Notes: generated by a model not told the origin, from the letters alone. A stretch of DNA of 64,000 nucleotides from Rhizobium etli CFN 42 (GCF_000092045.1 NC_007761.1:3642001-3706000); one strand, 5' to 3'. Counted from the stretch's first letter, positions 9,601-18,568 are shown. Program-made: numbers and translations.

Positions 9601-10320
9601 TTACTGAGCGGCAGCGCGCGGCTGCAGCTTTTCGTCGATCTGGCGCGAAAGTATGGCGGAGAATTCGTCCGCGAAACCTTCCATGCGGGCCGAGAGCTTG
9701 CCGGCATCGGCAGAGAATTTGTTGTAGGCGATGACCGCCGGAATAGCGGCGACGAGGCCGATCGCGGTGGCGAGCAGCGCCTCGGCGATACCGGGTGCGA
9801 CGACCGCGAGGTTCGTCGACTTCGAGCCGGCGATCGCCTGGAACGAGGTCATGATACCGACGACCGTGCCGAACAGGCCGATGAACGGACCGGCCGAACC
9901 GATGGTCGCAAGCGATCCCAAACGGGCGCCGAGATATTCGGTTTCACGGGCAAGCGTCACGTCCATGGCGCGGTCGATACGCATCTGCAGGCCGATCGGC
10001 GAGCGCGCACCGCGTTCGAAGGATTTCTTCCACTCGCGCATGGCCGCGACGAAAATCGACGCCAGGCCGGTGTTGTTGCGTTCCGACAGCGAGCGGTAAA
10101 GCTCTTCCAGCGACTGGCCCGACCAGAAAACCTGCTCGAATTTGTCGAACTGGCGCCGTGCGCGGCCATAGGCCAGGTATTTGTCGATGACGATCGCCCA
10201 CGTCCAGACCGAGGCCGCGATGAGCCCGAGCATGACGAGCTTGACGACGATGCCGGCCTGCATGAAAAGCGACCAGAGGCTGACGTCCGTCGTGGCTGCT
10301 GCCAATCCTACTTGTTCCAT
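9601..10320 (-). CDS. tolQ: TolQ (ExbB/MotA-family) proton-channel subunit
   Basis: Three-helix inner-membrane protein forming the proton channel with TolR. The 239-residue protein starts MEQVGLAAATTDVSLW. Helices are at about 17-38, 130-152 (GSLATIGSAGPFIGLFGTVVG, the conserved core) and 172-195 (GIAEALLATAIGLVAAIPAV). The start at 10318-10320 is chosen because it matches the family N-terminus and has GGGGAT upstream; an in-frame Met at 10371 adds an Arg-rich tail with no support. First gene of the tolQRA block; ybgC lies 365 bp upstream rather than abutting as in E. coli. Confidence 0.95.
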   Translation of the reverse strand: MEQVGLAAATTDVSLWSLFMQAGIVVKLVMLGLIAASVWTWAIVIDKYLAYGRARRQFDKFEQVFWSGQSLEELYRSLSERNNTGLASIFVAAMREWKKSFERGARSPIGLQMRIDRAMDVTLARETEYLGARLGSLATIGSAGPFIGLFGTVVGIMTSFQAIAGSKSTNLAVVAPGIAEALLATAIGLVAAIPAVIAYNKFSADAGKLSARMEGFADEFSAILSRQIDEKLQPRAAAQ

Positions 10321-10685
10321 TGATCCAAAATCCCCGAATCCAAACGCCCGGCGCTGGACCGGGCGGCACAAAATGATCTCGCAAGAAGTGTCCGGCGACC
10401 GCCGCCCAAAGCCCTGGTCAAGCTTCCAAGCTCTTCTTCCGCCTTCTTGCCGTCAAATTTGGTCAAAGGAAGGCGTGCACCGCACAAACTCCGACTTTCC
10501 CAGTAAGACACTATTATGGTTAATAGATCGTTAGTGCCGGACTATGACAGCAAGCCTGCGTTCGGAAGATTTTGTTCCATGGATTACTTGACCGGGACAT
10601 GGTCCGGCTGCCGAAAGAGCGCTCATCCTGCGGCGCGGGAATTCCTTCACATAAAGTTCAAGTTTTGACAAGGCCCGATTCGGAA
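10321..10685. other. 365-bp gap between ybgC and tolQ
   Basis: No convincing gene. The only structure seen is a small perfect dyad CTATTA (10511-10516) TGGT TAATAG (10521-10526), about 190 bp before tolQ, in an AT-rich patch that could hold a promoter or an operator. The unusual width suggests that tolQ has its own promoter here. Confidence 0.4.
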
Positions 10686-11141
10686 CTACAGAGGCCGGCT
10701 TCCTTCCAGGAATTTTGCCGCCAGCGTTTCCGGCAACCGCCGCGGCCGCCCCTTGGCGTTGATGACGGCAATGATCACCTTGGCCGCAATCAGCAGGGTT
10801 TCACCGGAACGGATCTGCTGGTTGAGCACCATCTTGGCGCCTCCGGCCCTTTCCGTATGCGTCAGGATCGTCAGCACGTCGTCCATGCGCGCCGGGCTCT
10901 TGAAGTCGATCTCCATGCGGTGGACGACGAAGACAAGCCCCTCCTCGTCGGCGCTGACGAGCTCGCGCTGTTCCACTCCGAGGCAGCGCAGATAGTCGGT
11001 ACGGCCGCGCTCGAGGAAGTGCAGGTAGCGGGCGTGATAGACCAGGCCGGAGAAATCCGTATCTTCATAATAGACCCGCTGGATGAGGCGGTGTCCTGCC
11101 TCCGTCAGCTCTCCCGAAATGGAAAAAGGGCGTTCCGTCAT
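10686..11141 (-). CDS. ybgC: Tol-Pal associated acyl-CoA thioesterase YbgC
   Basis: Hot-dog-fold thioesterase of the 4-hydroxybenzoyl-CoA thioesterase type; its exact role in the Tol operon is unsettled, with links to phospholipid synthesis. The 151-residue protein begins MTERPFSISG and shows the family motif RVYYEDTDFSGLVYHARYLHFLERGRTDYLR, whose Asp in YEDTDFSG is the catalytic residue (~29). The start at 11141 has GGAG eight bases upstream; a longer frame starting at 11198 runs into a set of direct repeats and is not used. It is divergent from sqdB. Confidence 0.93.
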   Translation of the reverse strand: MTERPFSISGELTEAGHRLIQRVYYEDTDFSGLVYHARYLHFLERGRTDYLRCLGVEQRELVSADEEGLVFVVHRMEIDFKSPARMDDVLTILTHTERAGGAKMVLNQQIRSGETLLIAAKVIIAVINAKGRPRRLPETLAAKFLEGSRPL

Positions 11142-11194
11142 AATTTTCTCCAAAGTGAGGTGCCCTCTTTGGCGCAACGCTTCGCGGCAGGCAA

Positions 11195-11248
11195 GCATTG
11201 AATGCCCGGCCGGCGGGCATTGAATGCGCCGCAGTCAGGCATTGAATG
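11195..11248. promoter_or_regulatory. Three tandem identical palindromes at 22-bp spacing upstream of sqdB
   Basis: The 10-mer GCATTGAATG occurs exactly at 11195-11204, 11217-11226 and 11239-11248, each start 22 bp from the last (two helical turns). The first two extend to the palindrome GCATT-G-AATGC. The block lies in the 163-bp divergent region between ybgC and sqdB, 57 bp before the sqdB ATG. Regular phasing of a dyad is what a cooperatively bound operator looks like. The regulator is unknown. Confidence 0.7.
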
Positions 11249-11304
11249 ATTGTCACAATTCCTAACTATTCCCGATAATAAGCGACCGATCAGGAGACGA
11301 TGCG

Positions 11305-12525
11305 ATGAAGATTGCGGTTATGGGCGGAGACGGTTTCATTGGTTGGCCCACCTCGCTCCACCTTTCCGATGCCGGTCACGACGTCCATATCCTCGACAAT
11401 CTCTCGCGCCGCTGGATCGACACCGAACTCGGCGTTCAGTCGCTCACCCCGATGGATTCGATCCAGGAGCGCACGCGCATCTGGCATGCCGAAACAGGAC
11501 GCCGCATCCACTTCAATCTGATCGATCTCGCCAAGGATTACGAACTTCTGAAGAAATGGCTTTCGGAACACCGGCCGGATGCCATCATCCATTTCGCCGA
11601 ACAGCGCGCCGCGCCCTATTCGATGAAGAGCGACCGCCACAAGAACTACACAGTCAACAACAATGTCAGCGCCACGCACAACCTGCTGAACGCGCTGACG
11701 GAGCTGAACCTCGACGCTCATCTGATCCATCTCGGCACCATGGGCGTCTATGGCTATTCGACGGTCGGAGCTGCTATTCCCGAAGGTTATCTGCCGGTCG
11801 GCATCGAGACTGCGGACGGCGAAACGTTCAGCCAGGAGATACTCTACCCCTCCAATCCGGGCTCGATCTACCACATGACCAAGTGCCTGGATCAGCTGCT
11901 CTTCCAGTTCTACGCAAAGAATGACGGCCTGAGGATCACCGACCTGCATCAGGGCATCGTGTGGGGCACGCATACCGAACAGACACGCCGCCACGCGCAG
12001 CTGATCAACCGTTTCGATTATGACGGCGATTACGGCACTGTGCTGAACCGTTTCCTCATTCAGGCAGCAATCGGTTATCCGCTGACTGTGCATGGCACCG
12101 GCGGCCAGACCCGCGCCTTCATCCACATCCAGGATTCAGTGCGCTGTATCGAGCTGGCGCTAAACAACCCGCCCGCCCGCGGCGCTCGCGTCGAGATCTT
12201 CAATCAAATGACGGAAACCCACCGGGTGCGCGACCTGGCCGAGATGATCGCCAGGATGAGCGGCGCCAAGATCGCCTGGCTGCCCAACCCGCGCAAGGAG
12301 GCCGCCGAAAACGAGCTGATCGTCCGGAACGAAAAGTTTCTCGACCTTGGCCTCGAACCGACCACGCTGGAAGCCGGCCTGCTGGGCGAGATCGTCGACG
12401 TGGCGAAGAAATTCGCCTACCGCGTCGACCGCTCCCGCGTGCCGGCCGTGTCCGCCTGGACCAAGGACATCGCCGCGACGATTGATCACGATCCGGAAGG
12501 CAAGCGGTTGAAGTCGGTGTCATGA
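11305..12525 (+). CDS. sqdB: UDP-sulfoquinovose synthase SqdB
   Basis: Makes UDP-sulfoquinovose from UDP-glucose and sulfite, the head-group donor of the sulfolipid SQDG. It is a 406-residue short-chain dehydrogenase/epimerase-type protein. NAD-binding motif MGGDGFIGWPT is at ~5-15, the SqdB signatures FAEQRAAPYSMKS (~99-111) and GTMGVYGYS follow, and the catalytic YHMTK is near 190. AGGAGACGATGCG precedes the ATG. Tandem palindromes lie just upstream. The two following genes are sqdD and sqdC, but a 136-bp repeat element separates sqdB from sqdD. Confidence 0.95.
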   Translation: MKIAVMGGDGFIGWPTSLHLSDAGHDVHILDNLSRRWIDTELGVQSLTPMDSIQERTRIWHAETGRRIHFNLIDLAKDYELLKKWLSEHRPDAIIHFAEQRAAPYSMKSDRHKNYTVNNNVSATHNLLNALTELNLDAHLIHLGTMGVYGYSTVGAAIPEGYLPVGIETADGETFSQEILYPSNPGSIYHMTKCLDQLLFQFYAKNDGLRITDLHQGIVWGTHTEQTRRHAQLINRFDYDGDYGTVLNRFLIQAAIGYPLTVHGTGGQTRAFIHIQDSVRCIELALNNPPARGARVEIFNQMTETHRVRDLAEMIARMSGAKIAWLPNPRKEAAENELIVRNEKFLDLGLEPTTLEAGLLGEIVDVAKKFAYRVDRSRVPAVSAWTKDIAATIDHDPEGKRLKSVS

Positions 12526-12559
12526 GCGCGTGTGTGTTGGAAGGCTCAACGGAAACTCG

Positions 12560-12695
12560 CTCATTCCTGTGCTTGTCACAGGAATCCAGTGCGCCCAAGT
12601 CCTTGGGCGCGGGAGAATCATACCCATGAGAACGAGAGTCATTCACGACGCGGACGCGCCGTGGCTGGATTCCTGTGACAAGCACAGGAATGAGG
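12560..12695. repeat. Palindromic interspersed repeat, copy B (between sqdB and sqdD)
   Basis: Near-identical in ends and middle to copies at 3143-3284 and 47563-47704. The left end starts CTCATTCCTGTGCTTGTCAC and the right end is its inverted copy, GTGACAAGCACAGGAATGAG. The centre again contains GCGCCCAAG..CTTGGGCGC. Its minus-strand frame gives VTGIQPRRVRVVNDS and GALDSCDKHRNE, closely matching the peptide that copy A adds to TilS. It sits inside the sqdBDC operon and could form a stable hairpin in the message. Confidence 0.88.
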
Positions 12696-12720
12696 GTTTA
12701 GGCCGGGGCAGTCGAGTCCG

Positions 12721-13545
12721 ATGAATCTGTCGCCCGCCTTCGCCTACGTCACCCTCATCACCAACGCTGACTACGCGATAGGCGCCACCGCCCTCGCCCG
12801 GTCTCTGCGCCGCACCGGCACCAGCGCCGACGTTGTCGTCCTCCACACCGGCGGCGTTGACGCAGCCGCTCTCGCCCCGCTCAAGACCCTCGACTGCCGC
12901 CTGATGCAGGTCGAGCACCTGCCGCTCTCCGATGCCTTCAACGACCGCCACGCCCGCGGCCATCTCCATTCCGCCGCCCCATTCACCAAAGGCCGCAAGC
13001 CGGAATTCCATTCGCCGCTCGACAATTTCTGCAAGCTCAGGCTCTGGCAGCTCGTCGAATACGAGCGCTGCGTCTTCATCGATGCCGACGCCCTTGTACT
13101 GAAGAACGTCGACAAGCTCTTCCTCTATCCGGAGTTTTCCGCCGCTCCCAACGTCTACGAAAGCCTCGCCGATTTTCACCGGATGAACTCCGGCGTCTTC
13201 GTCGCCAAGCCCTCGCATGACACATTCCGAAAAATGCTCGAAAGCCTCGACGGGCCGGACGCCTTCTGGCGACGGACAGACCAGACGTTTCTCGAAACGT
13301 TCTTCCCGGAATGGCACGGCCTACCAGTCTATTTCAACATGCTGCAATATGTATGGTTCACCATGCCGGAGCTTTGGGACTGGAAGAGCATTTCGATCGT
13401 GCACTACCAGTATGAAAAACCGTGGGAAAAGGATCATCCTAGAGCAAAACAGCTACAACCCTTGATCGATCTATGGCACCGTTTGCACGAGAGCGGCGAT
13501 ATGCCCGAGATCACGGCGCTGAAAAAACCGGAAGGGACGGCATGA
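12721..13545 (+). CDS. sqdD: SqdD, glycogenin-like glycosyltransferase of sulfolipid synthesis
   Basis: Presumed to transfer sulfoquinovose to diacylglycerol. The 274-residue GT-8-like protein has no signal peptide. VTLITNADYAIGATALARSL is at ~10-29, the metal-binding DxD appears as CVFIDADALVLKNVDKLF (~119-136), and NSGVFVAKPS and WHGLPVYFNM are further family motifs. The gene overlaps sqdC by four bases (ATGA), giving tight coupling. Assignment rests on fold motifs plus position between sqdB and sqdC, as in Sinorhizobium. Confidence 0.88.
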   Translation: MNLSPAFAYVTLITNADYAIGATALARSLRRTGTSADVVVLHTGGVDAAALAPLKTLDCRLMQVEHLPLSDAFNDRHARGHLHSAAPFTKGRKPEFHSPLDNFCKLRLWQLVEYERCVFIDADALVLKNVDKLFLYPEFSAAPNVYESLADFHRMNSGVFVAKPSHDTFRKMLESLDGPDAFWRRTDQTFLETFFPEWHGLPVYFNMLQYVWFTMPELWDWKSISIVHYQYEKPWEKDHPRAKQLQPLIDLWHRLHESGDMPEITALKKPEGTA

Positions 13546-14507
13546 AAGTATTGGTATCCGGGGGAACGGGTCTCGTCGGCCGGTACGTCGTCGAGGAGCT
13601 GCTGGCCGCCGGCTATCAGGTGATTGTCGGTGGGCGCCGAGCGCCGCTACCCCGCTTCTTCTCACGCCCGGTCGAGTTCGCAGCACTCTCCCTCGATCCC
13701 GAAAAGGATCCGATCGACGTCTTCGACGACGCCTATTTCTTCGTCCACGCCGCCTTCAGCCATGTTCCCGGCAAATATCGCGGCGGCGAGGGCGACGATC
13801 CCAAGAGCTTCCACAGATTGAACCTGGACGGCACGGTCCGGCTTTTCGAAGCGGCCAAACGCGCCGGCACGCGCCGTTGCGTCTTCCTGTCCAGCCGCGC
13901 TGCCTATGGCGACTACCCGCCGGGAATCGAGCTTGTCGAAACGATGCTGCCAAAGCCCGAGACGCTCTATGGCCAGATCAAACTCGACGCGGAAGGTGCG
14001 CTCACCCATCTCTCGGCACCGGGTTTTGCCGGCGTAAGCCTGAGGGCGACCGGTGTCTATGGCGATCTCACGCCGGGCAAATGGGATGATCTCATCGCCG
14101 ATTATCTCGCCGGCCGGCCTGTCGCTGCTCGCGCTGGGACGGAGGTTCATGGCCGCGACCTCGGCCGCGCGGTGCGGCTGATGCTGGAGACGGAAAGCAC
14201 CCGCATCTCGGGCGAGGTCTTCAACATATCGGACATAACAGTCGATACGCAGGACATTCTCGCGCCTATCCGCCGTGAAACGAGCGGTCCTCACGCCTTG
14301 CCGCCCCCCGCCGACAAGGCTGCCCTCAATCCGATGAGCACGGCGAAAATCCGCGCGCTCGGCTGGATGCCAGGTGGAACTCCGCTGTTCGAGGAAACAA
14401 TGCGGCGGCTGGCCGCCGCGCTGCCGGTGTCGCCGCGACACAGATCCGCGCAGGATCGACAGGCATCCTCGTCTGGCGGTCGGCAACCGCAGACCGGTAC
14501 GACGTGA
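13542..14507 (+). CDS. sqdC: SqdC, NAD-dependent epimerase/dehydratase-like protein
   Basis: A reductase/epimerase-type protein of the sulfolipid operon with unproven reaction. The 321-residue protein starts MKVLVSGGTGLVGRYVVEEL, a Rossmann GGTGLVG motif. It contains FLSSRAAYGDYPPG and LYGQIKLDAEGAL, giving the YxxxK catalytic pair. The ATG overlaps the sqdD stop by 4 nt, which fixes the start; a longer frame from 13473 would lie inside sqdD. The last ~25 residues (SPRHRSAQDRQASSSGGRQ) are low in complexity and may be a drifted tail. Confidence 0.85.
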   Translation: MKVLVSGGTGLVGRYVVEELLAAGYQVIVGGRRAPLPRFFSRPVEFAALSLDPEKDPIDVFDDAYFFVHAAFSHVPGKYRGGEGDDPKSFHRLNLDGTVRLFEAAKRAGTRRCVFLSSRAAYGDYPPGIELVETMLPKPETLYGQIKLDAEGALTHLSAPGFAGVSLRATGVYGDLTPGKWDDLIADYLAGRPVAARAGTEVHGRDLGRAVRLMLETESTRISGEVFNISDITVDTQDILAPIRRETSGPHALPPPADKAALNPMSTAKIRALGWMPGGTPLFEETMRRLAAALPVSPRHRSAQDRQASSSGGRQPQTGTT

Positions 14508-14593
14508 AACGGGCGCAGCCCTGTCGCAGCCGGCATTTGCATCGGGTCTCCAGCCGGCTATGCTCGGCCGAACCTCTCAATCCGGCAAATCGT

Positions 14594-15181
14594 ATGACCG
14601 CAAAAGAACTGAAAGCGCAGTTGCGCAACGAACGGCTGTCCGCCCGAGACGCCATCGCTCCTGAAGAGCGCATCTCCAAAAGCCTCGCGATGGCCGATCA
14701 CGCCGGCGAGGCGGTCGCCTTCGAGCCAGGCACCATCATCTCCGGCTTCCTGCCGATCCGGTCGGAGGCCGATCTCAGGCCGCTGATGGCGCGCTTTGCA
14801 GCACGCGGCGCGCGGCTCTGCGTTCCGGCGATTCTCGACAAGAAGACCATCGTCTTTCGTGAGCTGGCGGAAGACGCACCGCTTGTCGCTACCGGTTTCG
14901 GCACTGTCGGCCCCGCCGAGCACGTCGTTATCCTTGACCCCGAGATCATGCTGGTGCCCCTTTCGGCCTTCGATATCAGAGGCCATCGCATCGGCTACGG
15001 CGCCGGCTACTACGACCGCGCCATCAGCCGGCTCAGAGAGAAAGGCCTGCATCCCAAGCTGATCGGCATTGCATTCGACTGCCAGGAAGTGGCACATGTG
15101 CCCGACGAGCCGCATGACATAAGCCTGGATGCCATCCTGACAGAAAGCGGCCTTCGCTTTTTTGCCTCTTGGATTGGATAG
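14594..15181 (+). CDS. 5-formyltetrahydrofolate cyclo-ligase
   Basis: Converts 5-formyl-THF to 5,10-methenyl-THF using ATP. The 195-residue protein starts MTAKELKAQLRNERLSARDA. The hallmark C-terminal motifs are LVPLSAFDIRGHRIGYGAGYYDRAI (~118-142; the GYGxGxYDR loop binds nucleotide) and GIAFDCQEVAHVPDEPHDISLD. The start at 14594 fits the family length; an in-frame ATG at 14504 lies before the sqdC stop and is not used. No strong Shine-Dalgarno is visible. In enterobacteria this gene follows zapA and the 6S RNA; here those are ~23 kb away. It is followed after 3 nt by the next gene. Confidence 0.93.
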   Translation: MTAKELKAQLRNERLSARDAIAPEERISKSLAMADHAGEAVAFEPGTIISGFLPIRSEADLRPLMARFAARGARLCVPAILDKKTIVFRELAEDAPLVATGFGTVGPAEHVVILDPEIMLVPLSAFDIRGHRIGYGAGYYDRAISRLREKGLHPKLIGIAFDCQEVAHVPDEPHDISLDAILTESGLRFFASWIG

Positions 15182-15184
15182 GGA

Positions 15185-16009
15185 ATGCGGCTGCTTTTTT
15201 TGGGTGACATGGTCGGCAAGACGGGACGCACGGCGGTCTGGGACCGCCTCCCCGGCCTGATCTCCGACCTCGGGCTCGATTTTGTCGTCGTCAATGGCGA
15301 GAATGCCGCCGGCGGTTTTGGCATCACCGAGGATATCTTTCTGGAAACGATCAATGCCGGCGCCGATGTGGTGACGACGGGCAATCACGTCTGGGACCAG
15401 AAGGAAGCCGTCGTCTTTGCCGGACGGCATGATCAGTTCCTGCGGCCGGCCAATTATCCGCAAGGCACGCCCGGCCGCGGCTCCGGCCTCTTCTATGCCC
15501 GGAACGGCGCGCGCGTGCTCGTCGCCAATGTCATGGGCCGCGTCTTCATGCATCCGGAGCTCGACGATCCCTTCAAATCGGCGGAAGCGATCCTCGACGC
15601 GTGCCCGCTGAAGGAGCAGGCCGATGCGATCATTTTCGATTTCCACGCAGAAGCGACCAGCGAAAAGCAATGCTTCGGCCATTTCGTCGACGGCCGCGCC
15701 AGTTTTGTCGTCGGCACCCATACCCATGTGCCGACCGCCGATGCGCAGATCCTGAACGGCGGCACCGCCTATATGTCGGATGCCGGCATGTGCGGCGATT
15801 ACGACTCCTCCCTCGGCATGGACAAGGAGGAGCCACTCAACCGCTTCATCTCCAAGATGCCGAAGGGCCGCATGGAAGCGGCAAGCGGCCCGGCGACGAT
15901 CTGCGGCGTCGGCGTAGAGATTTCCGATGCCACCGGACTGGCCGAAAAGATCGCCCCGCTGCGGCTCGGGCCGCGTTTGGCCGAAACGGTGCCGGAGTTT
16001 TGGCGGTAA
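15185..16009 (+). CDS. YmdB-type (TIGR00282) metallophosphoesterase
   Basis: A 274-residue cytoplasmic phosphodiesterase of the YmdB family; Bacillus YmdB cleaves cyclic nucleotides in vitro, but the role in rhizobia is unknown. Metal-binding motifs are visible: LGDMVGKTG (~6-14), FVVVNGENAAGG (~36-47), TGNHVWDQKE (~65-74), FHAEATSEK (~154-162) and VVGTHTHVPTADAQIL (~176-191). It starts 3 nt after the cyclo-ligase stop, so the two are an operon; this pairing recurs in Alphaproteobacteria. Confidence 0.9.
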   Translation: MRLLFLGDMVGKTGRTAVWDRLPGLISDLGLDFVVVNGENAAGGFGITEDIFLETINAGADVVTTGNHVWDQKEAVVFAGRHDQFLRPANYPQGTPGRGSGLFYARNGARVLVANVMGRVFMHPELDDPFKSAEAILDACPLKEQADAIIFDFHAEATSEKQCFGHFVDGRASFVVGTHTHVPTADAQILNGGTAYMSDAGMCGDYDSSLGMDKEEPLNRFISKMPKGRMEAASGPATICGVGVEISDATGLAEKIAPLRLGPRLAETVPEFWR

Positions 16010-16110
16010 TCCAGCCGCTCCAACACGCAATTGTGAGCATCGCTGATCTGGACCGCTGCGACCTCATGACGCATCCTCCGCCGCTATATGAAAGCGCCGG
16101 AGGGGGTGGC

Positions 16111-16956
16111 ATGAAGCCGCATTATCTTATCCTCGCTATCACATGCCTGCCGGCCTTCGCCGCATCACATCCGGCCCAGGCACAGGAGCAGCACCCGCCA
16201 GCCAGCCAGTGCCAGGCAATCGCTGAGAATATGCCCAAGGCGACCTTCGCCAGTTTTTCCGGTGCCCCGGCGCCGATGCGGGCCGCATCCGAGGGCGAGG
16301 ATGTGAAATTCACCTATCTCGGCCATTCCACCTTCGAAATCGAGACACCCGGCGGCATCATCATCGCGACAGATTATAATGGCTGGTACAGGCCGGCCAC
16401 GACCCCCGATGTCGTCACGATGAACAAGGCTCATACGACCCACTTCACCCTGACGCCTGAGCCCGACATCAAGCATGTGCTCCACGGCTGGAGCGACGTG
16501 CCGGGCGAGAAGGCCAGCATCAATCTCGTCGTCGGCGATGCCTATATCCGCAACGTCACGACGGATATCCGCTTCAGCTACGGCCTTGGCGGCTCGCAGG
16601 AGGATGGAAACTCCATTTTCATCTTCGAAATTGCCGGTCTCTGTATCGGCCATCTCGGCCATCTGCATTACGAGCTGACGGATAGCCATTATACCGAAAT
16701 CGGCCGCCTTGACGTCGTGATGGTGCCCGTCGACGGCGGCCTGACCATGGGCGCCGACAGCATGAGCCGCGTCATCAAGCGGCTGCGCTCGTCGCTGATC
16801 CTGCCGATGCATCGCCGTGGCCCGCCGGTCAATGCCTTCGTCTCCATGTTCGGAAAGGACTTCGATATCACTTATGCGCCTGATGACAGCCTGACCGTCT
16901 CCATGCGCACGCTTCCAAAGAAGCCGCTGATCTATGTGATGAAGGGCGTGCAGTAA
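16111..16956 (+). CDS. Exported MBL-fold (UlaG-like) hydrolase
   Basis: A 281-residue protein with a signal peptide (MKPHYLILAITCLPAFAASH, cleavage near PAQA) and a metallo-beta-lactamase fold of the UlaG/RomA type. FTYLGHSTFEIETPGGIIIATDYNGWYRP includes the GHST and D-N positions; IGHLGHLHYELTDSHYTEIGRLDVVMVPVDGG contains the second metal segment; and LILPMHRR is the terminal His site. The canonical HxHxDH is replaced by an HTTHF-type segment, so the metal site may be unusual. AGGGGG precedes the ATG. The substrate is unknown. Confidence 0.82.
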   Translation: MKPHYLILAITCLPAFAASHPAQAQEQHPPASQCQAIAENMPKATFASFSGAPAPMRAASEGEDVKFTYLGHSTFEIETPGGIIIATDYNGWYRPATTPDVVTMNKAHTTHFTLTPEPDIKHVLHGWSDVPGEKASINLVVGDAYIRNVTTDIRFSYGLGGSQEDGNSIFIFEIAGLCIGHLGHLHYELTDSHYTEIGRLDVVMVPVDGGLTMGADSMSRVIKRLRSSLILPMHRRGPPVNAFVSMFGKDFDITYAPDDSLTVSMRTLPKKPLIYVMKGVQ

Positions 16957-16986
16957 AGCCCGGCGGGTCCCTCCAAACCTTGCTGA

Positions 16987-17490
16987 TCAAGCAAATTGCA
17001 GGTGGCGTTTGACGCCGACGTCGGGCATTTTGTCGTCGTCGAGATTGGCCTTGGCGATTTCCCAGCCGAATTTCAGCGTGCTGCCTGTCGAAACCCAGAT
17101 CTCGGCATCGTCGACATGCAGCGAAAGCATGGTGAGTTTCGGATCTTTCTTGCCGCCGTCATACCAGGCCGCCACCATCGAACTCCAATATTCCTCGATC
17201 TTGGAAGGGTCGTTACGCACCTCGATCACGCCGGAAAGGCAGGCGTGATAGTCGTGATCCTTGCCGATGACGCAGAAATGCGCGCGGCTGCCGGGCTTGA
17301 TGGCGCGAACGATGTCGGCGTCGGTCTTGGTGTAAAACCAGATGGTGTTGGTGGTCGGGTCGGCATGCGGCGCCATCGGCTGCATGTGCATATCAAGCCC
17401 GGAAATACCGAGCATGCCGGCATGAACACCGTTGACCTGATCCCAAAGCTGACGTGCTGGTTGCTCCCGCGCCTCGCTGAGACTTGCCAT
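16987..17490 (-). CDS. Pyridoxamine 5'-phosphate oxidase-like flavoprotein (general stress protein 26 type)
   Basis: A 167-residue split-barrel protein starting MASLSEAREQPARQLWDQV. Typical blocks are TIWFYTKTDADIVRAIKPG, AHFCVIGKDHDYHACLSGVIEV and EEYWSSMVAAWYDGGKKDPKLTML, as in the GSP26 subfamily that binds FMN or FAD. The ATG at 17490 has AAAGGAAC just before it; a 218-residue reading with a Lys/Arg-rich front is not supported. It is divergent from yebC with 141 nt between them, and no partner gene points to a substrate. Confidence 0.85.
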   Translation of the reverse strand: MASLSEAREQPARQLWDQVNGVHAGMLGISGLDMHMQPMAPHADPTTNTIWFYTKTDADIVRAIKPGSRAHFCVIGKDHDYHACLSGVIEVRNDPSKIEEYWSSMVAAWYDGGKKDPKLTMLSLHVDDAEIWVSTGSTLKFGWEIAKANLDDDKMPDVGVKRHLQFA

Positions 17491-17631
17491 GACCGTTCCT
17501 TTCCATTGAATGGAGTTCGGTTGAAACGTCATCCCCTCGCCTTTGTTCCGAACTGCTTTCCCCTTGAACGGCTGCCGTTTCGCTCTTATAAGGCGGCCCA
17601 TTCCGAACAATGAGACGTGAACAGGGGTGCC

Positions 17632-18378
17632 ATGGCTGGTCATTCACAGTTTAAAAACATCATGCACCGCAAGGGCCGTCAGGATGCCGTGCGGTCGAAA
17701 ATGTTCTCCAAGCTTGCGCGCGAAATCACCGTTGCCGCCAAGGCCGGCCTGCCCGACCCGACGATGAACGCCCGTCTTCGCCTGGCGATCCAGAATGCCA
17801 AGGCCCAGTCCATGCCGAAGGACAACATCGACCGCGCCATCAAGAAGGCAGCCGGCGCCGACGGCGAAAACTATGACGAAGTCCGCTACGAGGGCTATGG
17901 TCCTGGCGGCACGGCGATCATCGTCGAGGCCCTGACCGATAATCGCAACCGCACCGCCTCCAACGTCCGCTCGATCTTCACCAAGGCAGGCGGCGCTCTT
18001 GGCGAAACCGGTTCCGTTTCCTTCTCGTTCGATCATGTTGGCGAAATCACCTACAAGCTTGCCGCAGGCGACGCCGACAAGGTAATGGAAGCCGCGATCG
18101 AAGCTGGCGCGGATGACGTCGAGACCGACGAAGAGGGCCATTACATCACCTGCGCTTTCGAAGCCCTTGGCGAAGTGTCGAAAGCCCTGGAGGCAAGCCT
18201 CGGCGAAGCTGAAACCGTCAAGGCCGTCTGGCGCGCCCAGAACAACGTGCCGGTGGACGAGGAAAAGGCCCAGTCGCTGATGAAGCTCATCGACTCGCTC
18301 GAAGACGACGACGACGTGCAGAACGTCTATTCCAACTTCGAAGTCTCGGAAGAGGTTCTGGCGAAGCTTTCAGCCTGA
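17632..18378 (+). CDS. yebC: YebC/PmpR-family protein
   Basis: A 248-residue member of the YebC/PmpR/TACO1 family. The family was long annotated as transcriptional regulators, and members are now also linked to translation of difficult proline stretches. It starts [28 protein letters not shown], an almost invariant N-terminus, and contains [27 protein letters not shown] and [32 protein letters not shown] lies before the ATG. It stands upstream of ruvC-ruvA-ruvB, a common linkage, although two minus-strand genes now separate them. Confidence 0.95.
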   Translation: MAGHSQFKNIMHRKGRQDAVRSKMFSKLAREITVAAKAGLPDPTMNARLRLAIQNAKAQSMPKDNIDRAIKKAAGADGENYDEVRYEGYGPGGTAIIVEALTDNRNRTASNVRSIFTKAGGALGETGSVSFSFDHVGEITYKLAAGDADKVMEAAIEAGADDVETDEEGHYITCAFEALGEVSKALEASLGEAETVKAVWRAQNNVPVDEEKAQSLMKLIDSLEDDDDVQNVYSNFEVSEEVLAKLSA

Positions 18379-18544
18379 GTCGCTCAGACAAGCATCGGCA
18401 AAACCCGCGACGTCATCCTCGGCCTAGTGCAGCCTAGTGCCGAGGATCTGCGACGGTCTGATTAAATATCGGAAAATAAATATTTTCCTGTCAAGCAATT
18501 GCCGTGGTTGGAAGCTGACGGCGGAGATGTTGTCAACAATCGGA

Positions 18545-18568
18545 GTCCGGCTTTCGCGCCGGGTTTTT
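18545..18568 (+). terminator. Probable terminator between yebC and the downstream convergent gene
   Basis: GTCCGGC (18545-18551) TTTCGC GCCGG (18558-18562) followed by G and five T. On the plus strand it could stop yebC transcripts, although it lies ~170 nt past the stop. Confidence 0.5.

Noticed and set aside
11247..11275. Possible Pho box (TTGTCAC-like) before sqdB
   Set aside because: Only one half-site resembles the consensus; the second repeat is too poor to claim phosphate control.
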